NCBI GenBank assembly: GCA_034408745.1
Contig: JAWXCM010000347.1
Location: 1 to 5,195 of the forward strand
Source of the DNA: JAWXCM01 sp034408745
GTDB lineage: Bacteria > Acidobacteriota > Terriglobia > Bryobacterales > Bryobacteraceae
Reading direction: 5' to 3'
DNA length: 5,195 nucleotides
The notes under the pieces were generated by a model. It was not told the origin of the DNA, did not search any database, and was given only the letters and a program-made list of their open reading frames with translations. Numbering within the stretch: the stretch's first letter is position 1; each line of letters starts with the position of its first letter. The translations under genes were made by a program, and so were the position numbers. This document shows, one piece after another, positions 1-5,195 of this stretch.

Positions 1-60
1 CGCGCCCGCAAGCTGAACTTCAAATCGGCGCGTCTGGCAGGGGGCAAAGTTACCCGGGCT

Positions 61-79
61 GCAGTTGCGTGTCAACTGC
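61..79. repeat. Perfect 7-bp inverted repeat, 5-nt spacer
   Basis: GCAGTTG (61-67) and CAACTGC (73-79) are exact reverse complements separated by CGTGT. The next outer base pair is mismatched, then two more can pair (C59-G81, G58-C82). There is no T-tract after it, so it does not look like an intrinsic terminator. It could be a dimeric regulator's operator. The right arm is also the first of three GTCAACTG copies in this flank. Function is unknown. Confidence 0.45.
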
Positions 80-283
80 CGCAGTGTTACTTCCTCCGAT
101 TACATGCGTCGCAGTACGTCGCATCAATTTGCCGCCGTAGCAATGGGTGTCAACTGGCTGGCACGTAAACTGAGTGAAGTTGAGAGGGAACGACTCGTTC
201 GTGGCCGACTTGCGTTGATTGATCGAATGTTGGCGTCCACTTAGCAAACCGTCGACGAAATAGGAAGGCGGCGCGTCAACTGC
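69..283 (+). repeat. Three dispersed GTCAACTG copies
   Basis: The octamer GTCAACTG occurs at 71-78, 149-156 and 275-282, all in the same orientation. The first two share the longer GTGTCAACTG and the first and third share GTCAACTGC. Around the second copy, GTGTCA (147-152) and TGGCAC (159-164) form an imperfect inverted repeat with 5 of 6 positions matching. Copies are 78 and 126 bp apart, which is irregular and unlike a CRISPR array. They may be binding sites or remnants of a decayed repeat; no function is claimed. Confidence 0.4.
104..244 (+). CDS. Possible small hypothetical protein (46 aa), doubtful
   Basis: ATG at 104 to TAG at 242-244 gives 46 residues. The C-terminal half has an alternating hydrophobic and charged pattern (for example LARKLSEVERERLVRG) compatible with an amphipathic helix, which is why it is listed. 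There is no purine-rich ribosome binding site before the ATG; the upstream bases are pyrimidine-rich. The frame is open back to a TGA at 14-16, so a longer form with a non-ATG start, or a gene remnant, is possible. I do not recognise a family. Chance is the main alternative. Confidence 0.18.
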   Translation: MRRSTSHQFAAVAMGVNWLARKLSEVERERLVRGRLALIDRMLAST

Positions 284-332
284 GGCCTAAGCTGCTGCCG
301 TTACTTCTGGATTAGATTAGCGGGTCGAGAAG

Positions 333-764
333 TCATGGCTCGTCGAGCATCGCCAGGTCGCGTTTTCTCTGCTTCTCCTCCCGGTGAATCTCCTTGACGG
401 AGGAGAACACCAACCACCACACCGGGATCGCAATAGGGAAGGCAATCACGGTTAACCAGATTGCCGCTGCCCAGAGGTCGCCCGTAACGAGATACATCAT
501 TCCGAGGCAGGGCAGCGAAATCGCCCCCTGCAGGATTGCGATCCCCAAGCTTACGGGTCCTTGCCTGGCTGCCTCCCAGCCCACCAGTACCATGAAATAC
601 AGCCATAAGAACACGAAGACGATACTGCGCAAGCCCGGTTCAACAGACCACCGGTAATTGTCGATGTTCAGCAGGCCGTGACCGTTTGACGATCCCACCA
701 TTACGAGCCATAGCGGGATCGTGATCACAAACCAGATTACTGCCGCGAGAAAGAGATAGCCCAT
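333..764 (-). CDS. Small four-helix inner-membrane protein, function unknown
   Basis: The product is 143 residues. Hydrophobic segments at about residues 2-23, 47-65, 71-94 and 97-120 predict four transmembrane helices. A strongly charged tail (about 121-143, rich in Lys, Arg and Glu) follows and most likely faces the cytoplasm, as would the N terminus. Segment one could be mistaken for a signal peptide but has no cleavage-like site, so it is probably a membrane anchor. A polar loop lies between helices one and two (about 24-45, Gly/Ser/Asn-rich). No catalytic or transport motif is recognisable and I assign no family. The start at 764 has only a weak Shine-Dalgarno match (GGGA about 13 nt upstream), so translation initiation is uncertain, but no in-frame alternative gives the first helix. 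The gene is transcribed away from the ATPase operon across a 190-bp gap and may or may not be related to it. Confidence 0.7.
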   Translation of the reverse strand: MGYLFLAAVIWFVITIPLWLVMVGSSNGHGLLNIDNYRWSVEPGLRSIVFVFLWLYFMVLVGWEAARQGPVSLGIAILQGAISLPCLGMMYLVTGDLWAAAIWLTVIAFPIAIPVWWLVFSSVKEIHREEKQRKRDLAMLDEP

Positions 765-843
765 GTTCGTTAGATAGTCCCGGACGCAGATTCGGCGGAA
801 GTCCCTACCTCGACGGCCCGATCTTGCATTTTCACAAGAGCGG

Positions 844-855
844 ACGACGAGTCGT
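844..855. promoter_or_regulatory. Candidate operator half-sites ACGAC-GA-GTCGT
   Basis: ACGAC (844-848) and GTCGT (851-855) are exact reverse complements with a 2-nt centre. The element lies 99 bp before the ATPase start codon. Short GC-rich palindromes are common by chance, so the position in the divergent gap is the main support. Confidence 0.25.
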
Positions 856-866
856 GTCGCATGTCG

Positions 867-882
867 CTGCGATCGATCTCAG
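867..882. promoter_or_regulatory. Near-perfect 16-bp palindrome, candidate operator
   Basis: CTGCGATCGATCTCAG is symmetric at 14 of 16 positions: outer CTG/CAG and inner GATCGATC pair exactly, and only 870/879 break the symmetry. It ends 72 bp before the ATPase ATG and starts 11 bp after the neighbouring palindrome. The core contains two overlapping-frame GATC sites, so Dam-type methylation could affect binding if the host has such an enzyme. The regulatory role is inferred from symmetry and location only. Confidence 0.3.
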
Positions 883-941
883 ATGGCCTCTCCTGCGCGC
901 GACACTGCCTGACGCCTCGACCGCGACAATGGCTTCCGCTC

Positions 942-946
942 GAGGA
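942..946 (+). promoter_or_regulatory. Ribosome binding site of the ATPase gene
   Basis: GAGGA sits 8 nt before the ATG at 955. The same frame has a TGA at 910-912 and no other ATG between, so this site fixes the ATPase start at 955. Confidence 0.7.
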
Positions 947-954
947 AAACCTGC

Positions 955-3057
955 ATGGCCCGCACCCGTTACAACCATTTCGACAAGTCTCCGGCCGCGG
1001 ATGCGGCGAGCCCATGCCGGCTGTGGCTTTTGCGCCTGCTGGTTCCTCTGGGCGGACAACGTGTCTTCGTCAGGAAGGAATCCTTCGAAAGCGATTTTCT
1101 CGCCGAAGCGTTGGGACTTGAGCACTGGATCAATCCCGTCGGGAACGACTTCAATCCGAGAACCGTACGAGCAGAACTTCGACGCTTGCACACCGATGCA
1201 GAAGAGCGTGCGCAAGAGGCGAAGCTGCCCCGCATCCTGGCGCGAAATCTGGATCGCCTTGCCAGGCTGGTGGATCTAAACGATGTCGACAGGCAGATCC
1301 TTACGTTCGCCGCCTATCTGAAGACCGACCGGCTGCTCGACGATGTTACCGACTGGCTTGGGGCATTGTCGTCCGGCAAGCTCCATAAGGTGCTGGCCGT
1401 CTTGCTTGATCTGCCGGAAGTTACGGTTCGCGCCGCGCTTTCGATGAACGGCGCACTCACCAGCGCGGGTCTCCTGAGCGTGGATCGCCGCGGCAACTTC
1501 TCGCTCAACGCAAAGCTCGAACTGCTGAATGACCGCCTCGCCGACCACCTGATGAGCTGCGATGACGACAACCTCTCGGCGCTGTTCCGGGAGGCGGTGG
1601 CGCCGTCGCCGGCACCGAATCTGGAAATAGGCGACTTCGAACATGTGGGTCGCGCGCTGGAGATTCTTCAACCGTATCTGAAGTGCTCACTCGACATCCG
1701 GCGACGTGGCGTCAATGTCTTTCTATATGGTGCGCCGGGGACAGGCAAGACCCAACTGGCGCGGGTACTGGCCGGGGCGCTGGATTGCGAGACGCTCGAA
1801 GTCAGCGGCGAGAACGATGACGGGGATTGCGTCAGCGGCGAACGTCGCCTGCGCGCATACCGGTTCGCCCAGAGCTTTTTCGCCCGGCGCCGGGCGCTGC
1901 TGATCTTCGACGAGGTAGAGGACGTGTTCAACGACGGCGACAATTTCTTCGGCCGCAAAAGCATTGCCCAGACGCGCAAGGCGTGGATCAACCGTACCCT
2001 CGAAGAGAATCCGGTGCCTACGCTCTGGCTGTCGAATTCCATCAGCTGCCTCGATCCCGCGTTCGTCCGCCGTTTCGATATGGTGGTGGAGTTGCCTGTT
2101 CCGTCCAGAAGCTACCGGCGGCGCATCATCGGCAAGTCTTGCGGAAATCTGTTGACCGCCGAATCGATGGCGCGGATCGCCGAATGCGAAAGTCTCGCGC
2201 CGGCTGTCGTCACGAGGGCGGCCTCGTTGATCGAATGTATCGCCGACAAGCTTCCCGCCGACCGCATCCGGAATGCCATCGAATACCTGATAGACAACAC
2301 TCTGATCGCACAAGGTCATCCGCCGCTTGCGAAGGCAGGCGCGGCTTCGCTTCCCGACACCTACGATCCGGACTTCATCCATGCCGACGCCGATCTGGCG
2401 ATGATCGCGGAAGGCATCGGCCGCAGCCGCAGCGCCCGCCTGTGTCTATACGGGCCGCCGGGAACCGGGAAGAGCGCCTACGGACGTTGGCTGGCCGATC
2501 ACCTGGGCCTGGCGCTGCACCAGCGCCGGGTGTCGGACCTGGTCTCCAAATGGGTAGGCGATACCGAGAAGAATCTGGCCCGCGCCTTCCGTGATGCGGA
2601 ACGGGAGGGTGCCCTGCTGCTTCTCGACGAGGTGGACAGTTTCCTCCGGGACCGGCGGAGCGCCCAGCGCTCGTGGGAGGTCACCGAGGTGAACGAAATG
2701 CTTACCCAGATGGAGAGTTACAACGGCGTGCTGGTCGCCACCACCAACTTGGTGGATGACCTGGACCAGGCGGCGCTGCGGCGGTTCGACCTGAAGGTGA
2801 AGTTTCATCACCTGCGGCCAGAGCAGGCGTGGAGCCTGCTGGCCCGCCACTGTGCTGCACGAAGCCTTCCGGCCCCGGACGTGGGGCTGCGGTCGAAACT
2901 GTCGAGCCTTCATCTGCTGACCCCCGGCGACTTCGCCGCAGTGGCCCGTCAGCACCGCTTTCGGCCTGTTGCGAGCGCTGCCGAATTAGTTGAGGCGCTT
3001 CAAGCCGAATGCCAGATCAAGGAAGGTGCGCACCGTAGCACCATCGGCTTTCTATAG
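955..3057 (+). CDS. Tandem AAA+ ATPase (two AAA modules)
   Basis: The product is 700 residues with two ATPase modules, so it is predicted to form a ring-shaped motor or remodelling machine in the cytoplasm. Residues 1-230 are mostly helical, carry no motif I know and may bind partner or substrate. Module one (about 235-400) has Walker A GAPGTGKT (259-266), Walker B LLIFDE (315-320), sensor-1 Asn361 and an RRFD arginine motif (372-375). Module two (about 480-640) has Walker A GPPGTGKS (500-507), pore-loop-like SKWVGDTEKN (531-540), Walker B LLLLDE (554-559), sensor-1 Asn598 and RRFD (609-612). A C-terminal lid includes LTPGDF (655-660). All catalytic motifs look intact in both modules. Only module two has the aromatic pore loop of classical AAA proteins (Vps4, katanin and p97 type); module one has an acidic, Gly-rich stretch at 286-295 instead. 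Stop TAG 3055-3057 abuts an in-frame ATG of the nuclease ORF. What it remodels, protein or nucleic acid, is not evident. No signal peptide is seen. Confidence 0.93.
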   Translation: MARTRYNHFDKSPAADAASPCRLWLLRLLVPLGGQRVFVRKESFESDFLAEALGLEHWINPVGNDFNPRTVRAELRRLHTDAEERAQEAKLPRILARNLDRLARLVDLNDVDRQILTFAAYLKTDRLLDDVTDWLGALSSGKLHKVLAVLLDLPEVTVRAALSMNGALTSAGLLSVDRRGNFSLNAKLELLNDRLADHLMSCDDDNLSALFREAVAPSPAPNLEIGDFEHVGRALEILQPYLKCSLDIRRRGVNVFLYGAPGTGKTQLARVLAGALDCETLEVSGENDDGDCVSGERRLRAYRFAQSFFARRRALLIFDEVEDVFNDGDNFFGRKSIAQTRKAWINRTLEENPVPTLWLSNSISCLDPAFVRRFDMVVELPVPSRSYRRRIIGKSCGNLLTAESMARIAECESLAPAVVTRAASLIECIADKLPADRIRNAIEYLIDNTLIAQGHPPLAKAGAASLPDTYDPDFIHADADLAMIAEGIGRSRSARLCLYGPPGTGKSAYGRWLADHLGLALHQRRVSDLVSKWVGDTEKNLARAFRDAEREGALLLLDEVDSFLRDRRSAQRSWEVTEVNEMLTQMESYNGVLVATTNLVDDLDQAALRRFDLKVKFHHLRPEQAWSLLARHCAARSLPAPDVGLRSKLSSLHLLTPGDFAAVARQHRFRPVASAAELVEALQAECQIKEGAHRSTIGFL

Positions 3058-3113
3058 ATGGTCGTCAGTCCGATGACCCGGGCCTGGCCTCAAACAGGCA
3101 CAATGCCGTCAAA

Positions 3114-3119
3114 GAGGGA
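3114..3119 (+). promoter_or_regulatory. Ribosome binding site selecting the 3124 start
   Basis: GAGGGA lies 4 nt before ATG 3124. The other in-frame ATGs at 3058 and 3103 have no comparable site: the bases before 3058 (CGGCTTTCTATAG) contain no purine-rich Shine-Dalgarno. This favours 3124 as the nuclease start. Confidence 0.6.
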
Positions 3120-3123
3120 ACGC

Positions 3124-4644
3124 ATGGCTCACCCCCGCAATCTATCGAAGTCCAAACTGCTGGCTTTCCGTCAGTGCCCTCGGCGCCTCTGGCTGGAAGT
3201 CCATTGCAAGGATCTTCGCCAGGATTCGGCGGGCGCTCAGGCCAGCTTTGCAGTCGGGCACACCGTCGGCGATATTGCCCGGCGGATTTATGCCACGGAC
3301 GGCCAAGGCACTTTTCTGGACGTCAGCGAAATCGGCTTTGACGAAGCGCTACGTGCCACCGATCGGCTGGTACGGTCGGACCAGCCGATCTTCGAGGCGG
3401 GGTTTCAAGCGGATGGCGCCCTGGCTTTTGCCGATATCTTGCTACCCGTCGGCGAGTCCGAGCCGCAGCAATGGCGCATGGTGGAAGTGAAGTCCTCGAG
3501 CAAGGTCAAGGACTATCACCGGGATGATGCGGCTATACAGTCTTTCGTCGCCCGCCAATCCGGCGTGTCGCTCGTCGGCATCGCACTAGCCCATATCGAT
3601 TCGAAGTGGGTATACCCAGGCAACGAGGACTACCAGGGCCTGCTGAAAGAGGAAGACCTGACTAAGGAGGCTTTCGGCCGGACTGAGGAAGTAGAGGGCT
3701 GGATCGCTGCTGCCCAAACTGTGGCCAAGCTCGAGTCGGAGCCGAAAATACTCACTGGCCAGCACTGCCGCGATCCCTTTGAATGCGGATTCTTCACACA
3801 CTGCCGTGCGGAGGAGCCGGTGGCCGAGCATCCGGTCGAGTGGATTCCCCGGGTCGCCAATACCCTAAAGACTCTTCCGGCACCGGAAGGCGTTATAGAT
3901 ATGACCCAGGTACCGGACGACCTGCTCAACGAAAAGCAGCTCCGGGTCAAGCAATGCACCCTGGAGAACCGCATTCACTTCGATCGCGTAGGTGCAGCCG
4001 CGGCTCTGAGCAAGCACTCCTTGCCGGGGCTGTTCCTCGATTTCGAAACCATCAGGTTCGTCGTTCCTATCTGGGCGGGCACCCGCCCCTATCGACAGAT
4101 TCCCTTTCAGTTTTCCCTCCACGTGCTCGGCGCCGACGGCGTTCTAAGCCACTCGTTCTTTCTGGATCTCTCGGGCGAGGATCCATCGCAAAAGTTCAGC
4201 CGCGCCTTGATAACGGCCTGCGCCCTTCCCGGCCCAATCTTCGTCTATAGCGGATTCGAGAGCTCCCGGATCAAAGAACTCGCCGAGCGCTATCCTCAAC
4301 ATCGCGAAGGTTTGCTGGCCCTGTTGCCGCGACTGGTCGATCTGTTGCCCGTCGCCCGGGACCACTACTACAACCCGTCTCAGGAAGGCAGCTGGAGCAT
4401 CAAGAAAGTCCTGCCGGCCATGGCGCCGGAACTGCGCTACGACGCACTCGAAGGCGTGCAGGACGGCACTGCCGCAATGAGTGCCTATCTGGAAGCCATT
4501 TCTCCGCAAACCTCTGCCGAACGAAAAACAGAAATCGAAAGTCAATTGCTGACCTACTGCCGTCTCGACACCTTCGCCATGATTCGAGTCTGGGCGGTCC
4601 TTGCCGGCCGCGATGACATGCGGCATCTGCCGGACAACGCCTGA
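3124..4644 (+). CDS. DUF2779 protein: Cas4/RecB-like nuclease fused to DEDD exonuclease-like domain
   Basis: Predicted 506 residues from 3124; an in-frame ATG at 3058 would give 528, but the extra 22 residues look like linker and lack a ribosome binding site. The N-terminal half (about 1-235) resembles Cas4/RecB-type PD-(D/E)XK nucleases: LSKSKLLAFRQCPRRLWL (7-24), VGxxAR-like helix (45-53), active-site Asp104, Glu121-Val-Lys123 and a following Gln139. Cys18 plus Cys215, Cys221 and Cys227 match the one-plus-three cysteine layout of Fe-S nucleases such as Cas4 and AddB. The C-terminal half (about 300-500) matches DUF2779, an RNase H-like/DnaQ-like fold: LFLDFET (Asp306, Glu308), YSGFE (Glu379, where DnaQ enzymes have Asp) and YCRLD (Tyr478, Asp482), a DEDDy-type pattern. 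The layout recalls TM0106-family RecB-like nucleases, which also join these two folds. Probable role: cytoplasmic DNA (possibly RNA) end-processing, working with the upstream ATPase. Substrate and polarity are unknown. Family assignment is from motif recall, not a search. Confidence 0.88.
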   Translation: MAHPRNLSKSKLLAFRQCPRRLWLEVHCKDLRQDSAGAQASFAVGHTVGDIARRIYATDGQGTFLDVSEIGFDEALRATDRLVRSDQPIFEAGFQADGALAFADILLPVGESEPQQWRMVEVKSSSKVKDYHRDDAAIQSFVARQSGVSLVGIALAHIDSKWVYPGNEDYQGLLKEEDLTKEAFGRTEEVEGWIAAAQTVAKLESEPKILTGQHCRDPFECGFFTHCRAEEPVAEHPVEWIPRVANTLKTLPAPEGVIDMTQVPDDLLNEKQLRVKQCTLENRIHFDRVGAAAALSKHSLPGLFLDFETIRFVVPIWAGTRPYRQIPFQFSLHVLGADGVLSHSFFLDLSGEDPSQKFSRALITACALPGPIFVYSGFESSRIKELAERYPQHREGLLALLPRLVDLLPVARDHYYNPSQEGSWSIKKVLPAMAPELRYDALEGVQDGTAAMSAYLEAISPQTSAERKTEIESQLLTYCRLDTFAMIRVWAVLAGRDDMRHLPDNA

Positions 4645-4646
4645 AC

Positions 4647-5195
4647 ATGCCCAAGCGTCCGGATGCCCTGGAAACCGTCCGACTGGTGCTGGAGATCCTC
4701 AAGCGCATCCCGAAGAACCGGAAAGTCTCGGCCCCCGAACTGCATCAGCAACTTGTGGATGCCGGCGTCCATCGGGAATTGCGCACCATCCAGCGTCAAC
4801 TCGACATGCTCGCGGAAAATTTCGACATCGAACGAGACGACCGTAATCGGCCCTATGGCTATCGCTGGAAGGAACAAGCGCGCGGCTTCTCGGCGCCCGC
4901 GCTGACCGAGCAGGAATCTCTGCTCCTTGCCTTGGCCGAGGAACAGCTTCGCTATCAGTTGCCAGCCAGCTTGATGAAGTCCATGGCCGGCTTCTTCGAG
5001 CAGGCTCGGGGAAATTTGCGTACCCGTCCCAATGCGCAAAGGGAACGGGAATGGCTGGGCAAGGTGCGCGTCGTGAGCACGACTCAGCCCCTTCTGCCGC
5101 CCACGCTGAAGGCAGGAGTCTTTGAAGCGGTAAGCCGAGCACTCTTTGAAAATCGATGGCTCGACCTCGACTACCGGAATGCTCAGGGCAAGCGC
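4647..5195 (+). CDS. WYL-domain transcriptional regulator, 3' end cut by window
   Basis: ATG 4647 follows the nuclease TGA by 2 nt; no clear Shine-Dalgarno precedes it, so translation is probably coupled to the nuclease gene. The frame is open to the window edge, giving the first 183 residues. Residues 9-74 form a winged helix-turn-helix: helix LETVRLVLEILKRI (8-21), VSAPELHQQL (27-36), and a recognition helix around 43-55 (RELRTIQRQLDML), then the wing ending YGYRW (70-74). The linker ALTEQESLLLALA (85-97) is typical of WYL regulators. The final visible residues, ALFENRWLDLDYRN (165-178), look like the first strand and helix of a WYL domain. Family members are usually about 300-350 residues, so roughly half is missing, including any C-terminal WCX region and the WYL motif itself. 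WYL domains sense nucleic acid or nucleotide-type ligands in several known members. It is likely a regulator of this operon, perhaps autoregulatory, by context only. Confidence 0.88.
   Translation, partial: MPKRPDALETVRLVLEILKRIPKNRKVSAPELHQQLVDAGVHRELRTIQRQLDMLAENFDIERDDRNRPYGYRWKEQARGFSAPALTEQESLLLALAEEQLRYQLPASLMKSMAGFFEQARGNLRTRPNAQREREWLGKVRVVSTTQPLLPPTLKAGVFEAVSRALFENRWLDLDYRNAQGKR

Larger units (their letters stand above)
1..332. other. Left flank without a convincing gene
   Basis: No ORF here has both a ribosome binding site and a recognisable product. Reading frame 1 is open from the left edge to a TAA near 169, so the 3' end of a gene lying to the left cannot be excluded, but its translation resembles nothing I recognise. 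A minus-strand ORF across 50-247 is Cys/Thr/Ser-rich and looks non-coding. The stretch contains a perfect inverted repeat at 61-79, three GTCAACTG copies and a 46-codon ORF at 104-244, listed separately. I found no tRNA, no transposon end and no clear rho-independent terminator for the membrane-protein gene that ends at 333. Confidence 0.5.
765..954. promoter_or_regulatory. Divergent intergenic region, likely operon control region
   Basis: These 190 bp separate the minus-strand membrane-protein gene from the plus-strand ATPase gene, so promoters for both should lie here. I could not find a convincing -35/-10 pair in either direction. A TTGCAT at 824-829 has no matching -10 at normal spacing. 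The region carries two palindromic elements (844-855 and 867-882), listed separately, which are suitable for binding a dimeric regulator. The encoded WYL protein is the obvious candidate ligand-responsive regulator, but that link is inference. Confidence 0.4.

Noticed and set aside
69..283. CRISPR array from the GTCAACTG copies
   Set aside because: Repeats are far too short and spacing is irregular (78 and 126 bp).
245..332. Rho-independent terminator for the membrane-protein gene
   Set aside because: On the minus strand I found only imperfect short GC stems and no following T-tract.
824..852. Sigma-70 promoter beginning with TTGCAT at 824
   Set aside because: No TATAAT-like hexamer at 16-18 nt spacing; the expected position reads ACGAGT.
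824..1279. 151-codon plus-strand ORF across the ATPase start
   Set aside because: Composition is frame-shadow-like, with no ribosome binding site and no recognisable domain; the ATPase frame with GAGGA at 942-946 explains the region better.
1723..2382. 219-codon minus-strand ORF inside the ATPase gene
   Set aside because: It lies wholly opposite the motif-rich ATPase frame. Long antisense ORFs are expected in GC-rich DNA, and its product shows no domain.
1827..2594. 255-codon plus-strand ORF in another frame of the ATPase gene
   Set aside because: Its translation is Arg/Pro/Ser-rich, typical of an out-of-frame reading of GC-rich coding DNA. The overlapping frame has two intact AAA modules.
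3058..3123. Nuclease start at the first in-frame ATG (3058)
   Set aside because: No Shine-Dalgarno before it and a linker-like 22-residue extension before the conserved nuclease start; ATG 3124 has GAGGGA. Kept as an alternative, not the call.
4144..4626. 160-codon minus-strand ORF inside the nuclease gene
   Set aside because: Antisense shadow of the DUF2779 domain, without recognisable motifs.

Overview
The window is GC-rich, tightly packed bacterial DNA, most likely from a proteobacterium, and gamma- or betaproteobacterial on general character. The basis is protein style, Shine-Dalgarno sites and G/C-ending codons; no marker gene fixes the taxon. It looks like an accessory locus, with an operon-like run of three genes on the + strand and a lone small membrane-protein gene on the - strand beside it.

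Layout: (1) 1-332 holds no convincing gene. It has a weak 46-codon ORF, a perfect 7-bp inverted repeat and three copies of GTCAACTG. (2) 333-764 (-) encodes a 143-residue protein with four predicted membrane helices and a charged C-terminal tail. (3) 765-954 is the divergent intergenic region, with two short palindromes that are candidate operators. (4) 955-3057 (+) encodes a 700-residue protein with two AAA+ ATPase modules. (5) 3124-4644 (+) encodes a 506-residue DUF2779-type protein: a Cas4/RecB-like PD-(D/E)XK nuclease with four candidate Fe-S cysteines, fused to a DnaQ-like (DEDD) exonuclease fold. (6) 4647 to the right edge (+) is the first 183 codons of a winged-HTH/WYL regulator, cut by the window end.

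How they may work together: the + strand genes are close-set (66 bp, then 2 bp) and probably co-transcribed. A tandem ATPase, a double nuclease and a WYL regulator suggest a regulated DNA-processing or anti-invader system. WYL regulators are known to control defence loci such as BREX (BrxR) and CBASS (CapW). A defence role here is inference from architecture only; no function is shown by the sequence. The operon may continue past the right edge, so further components could be missing from view.
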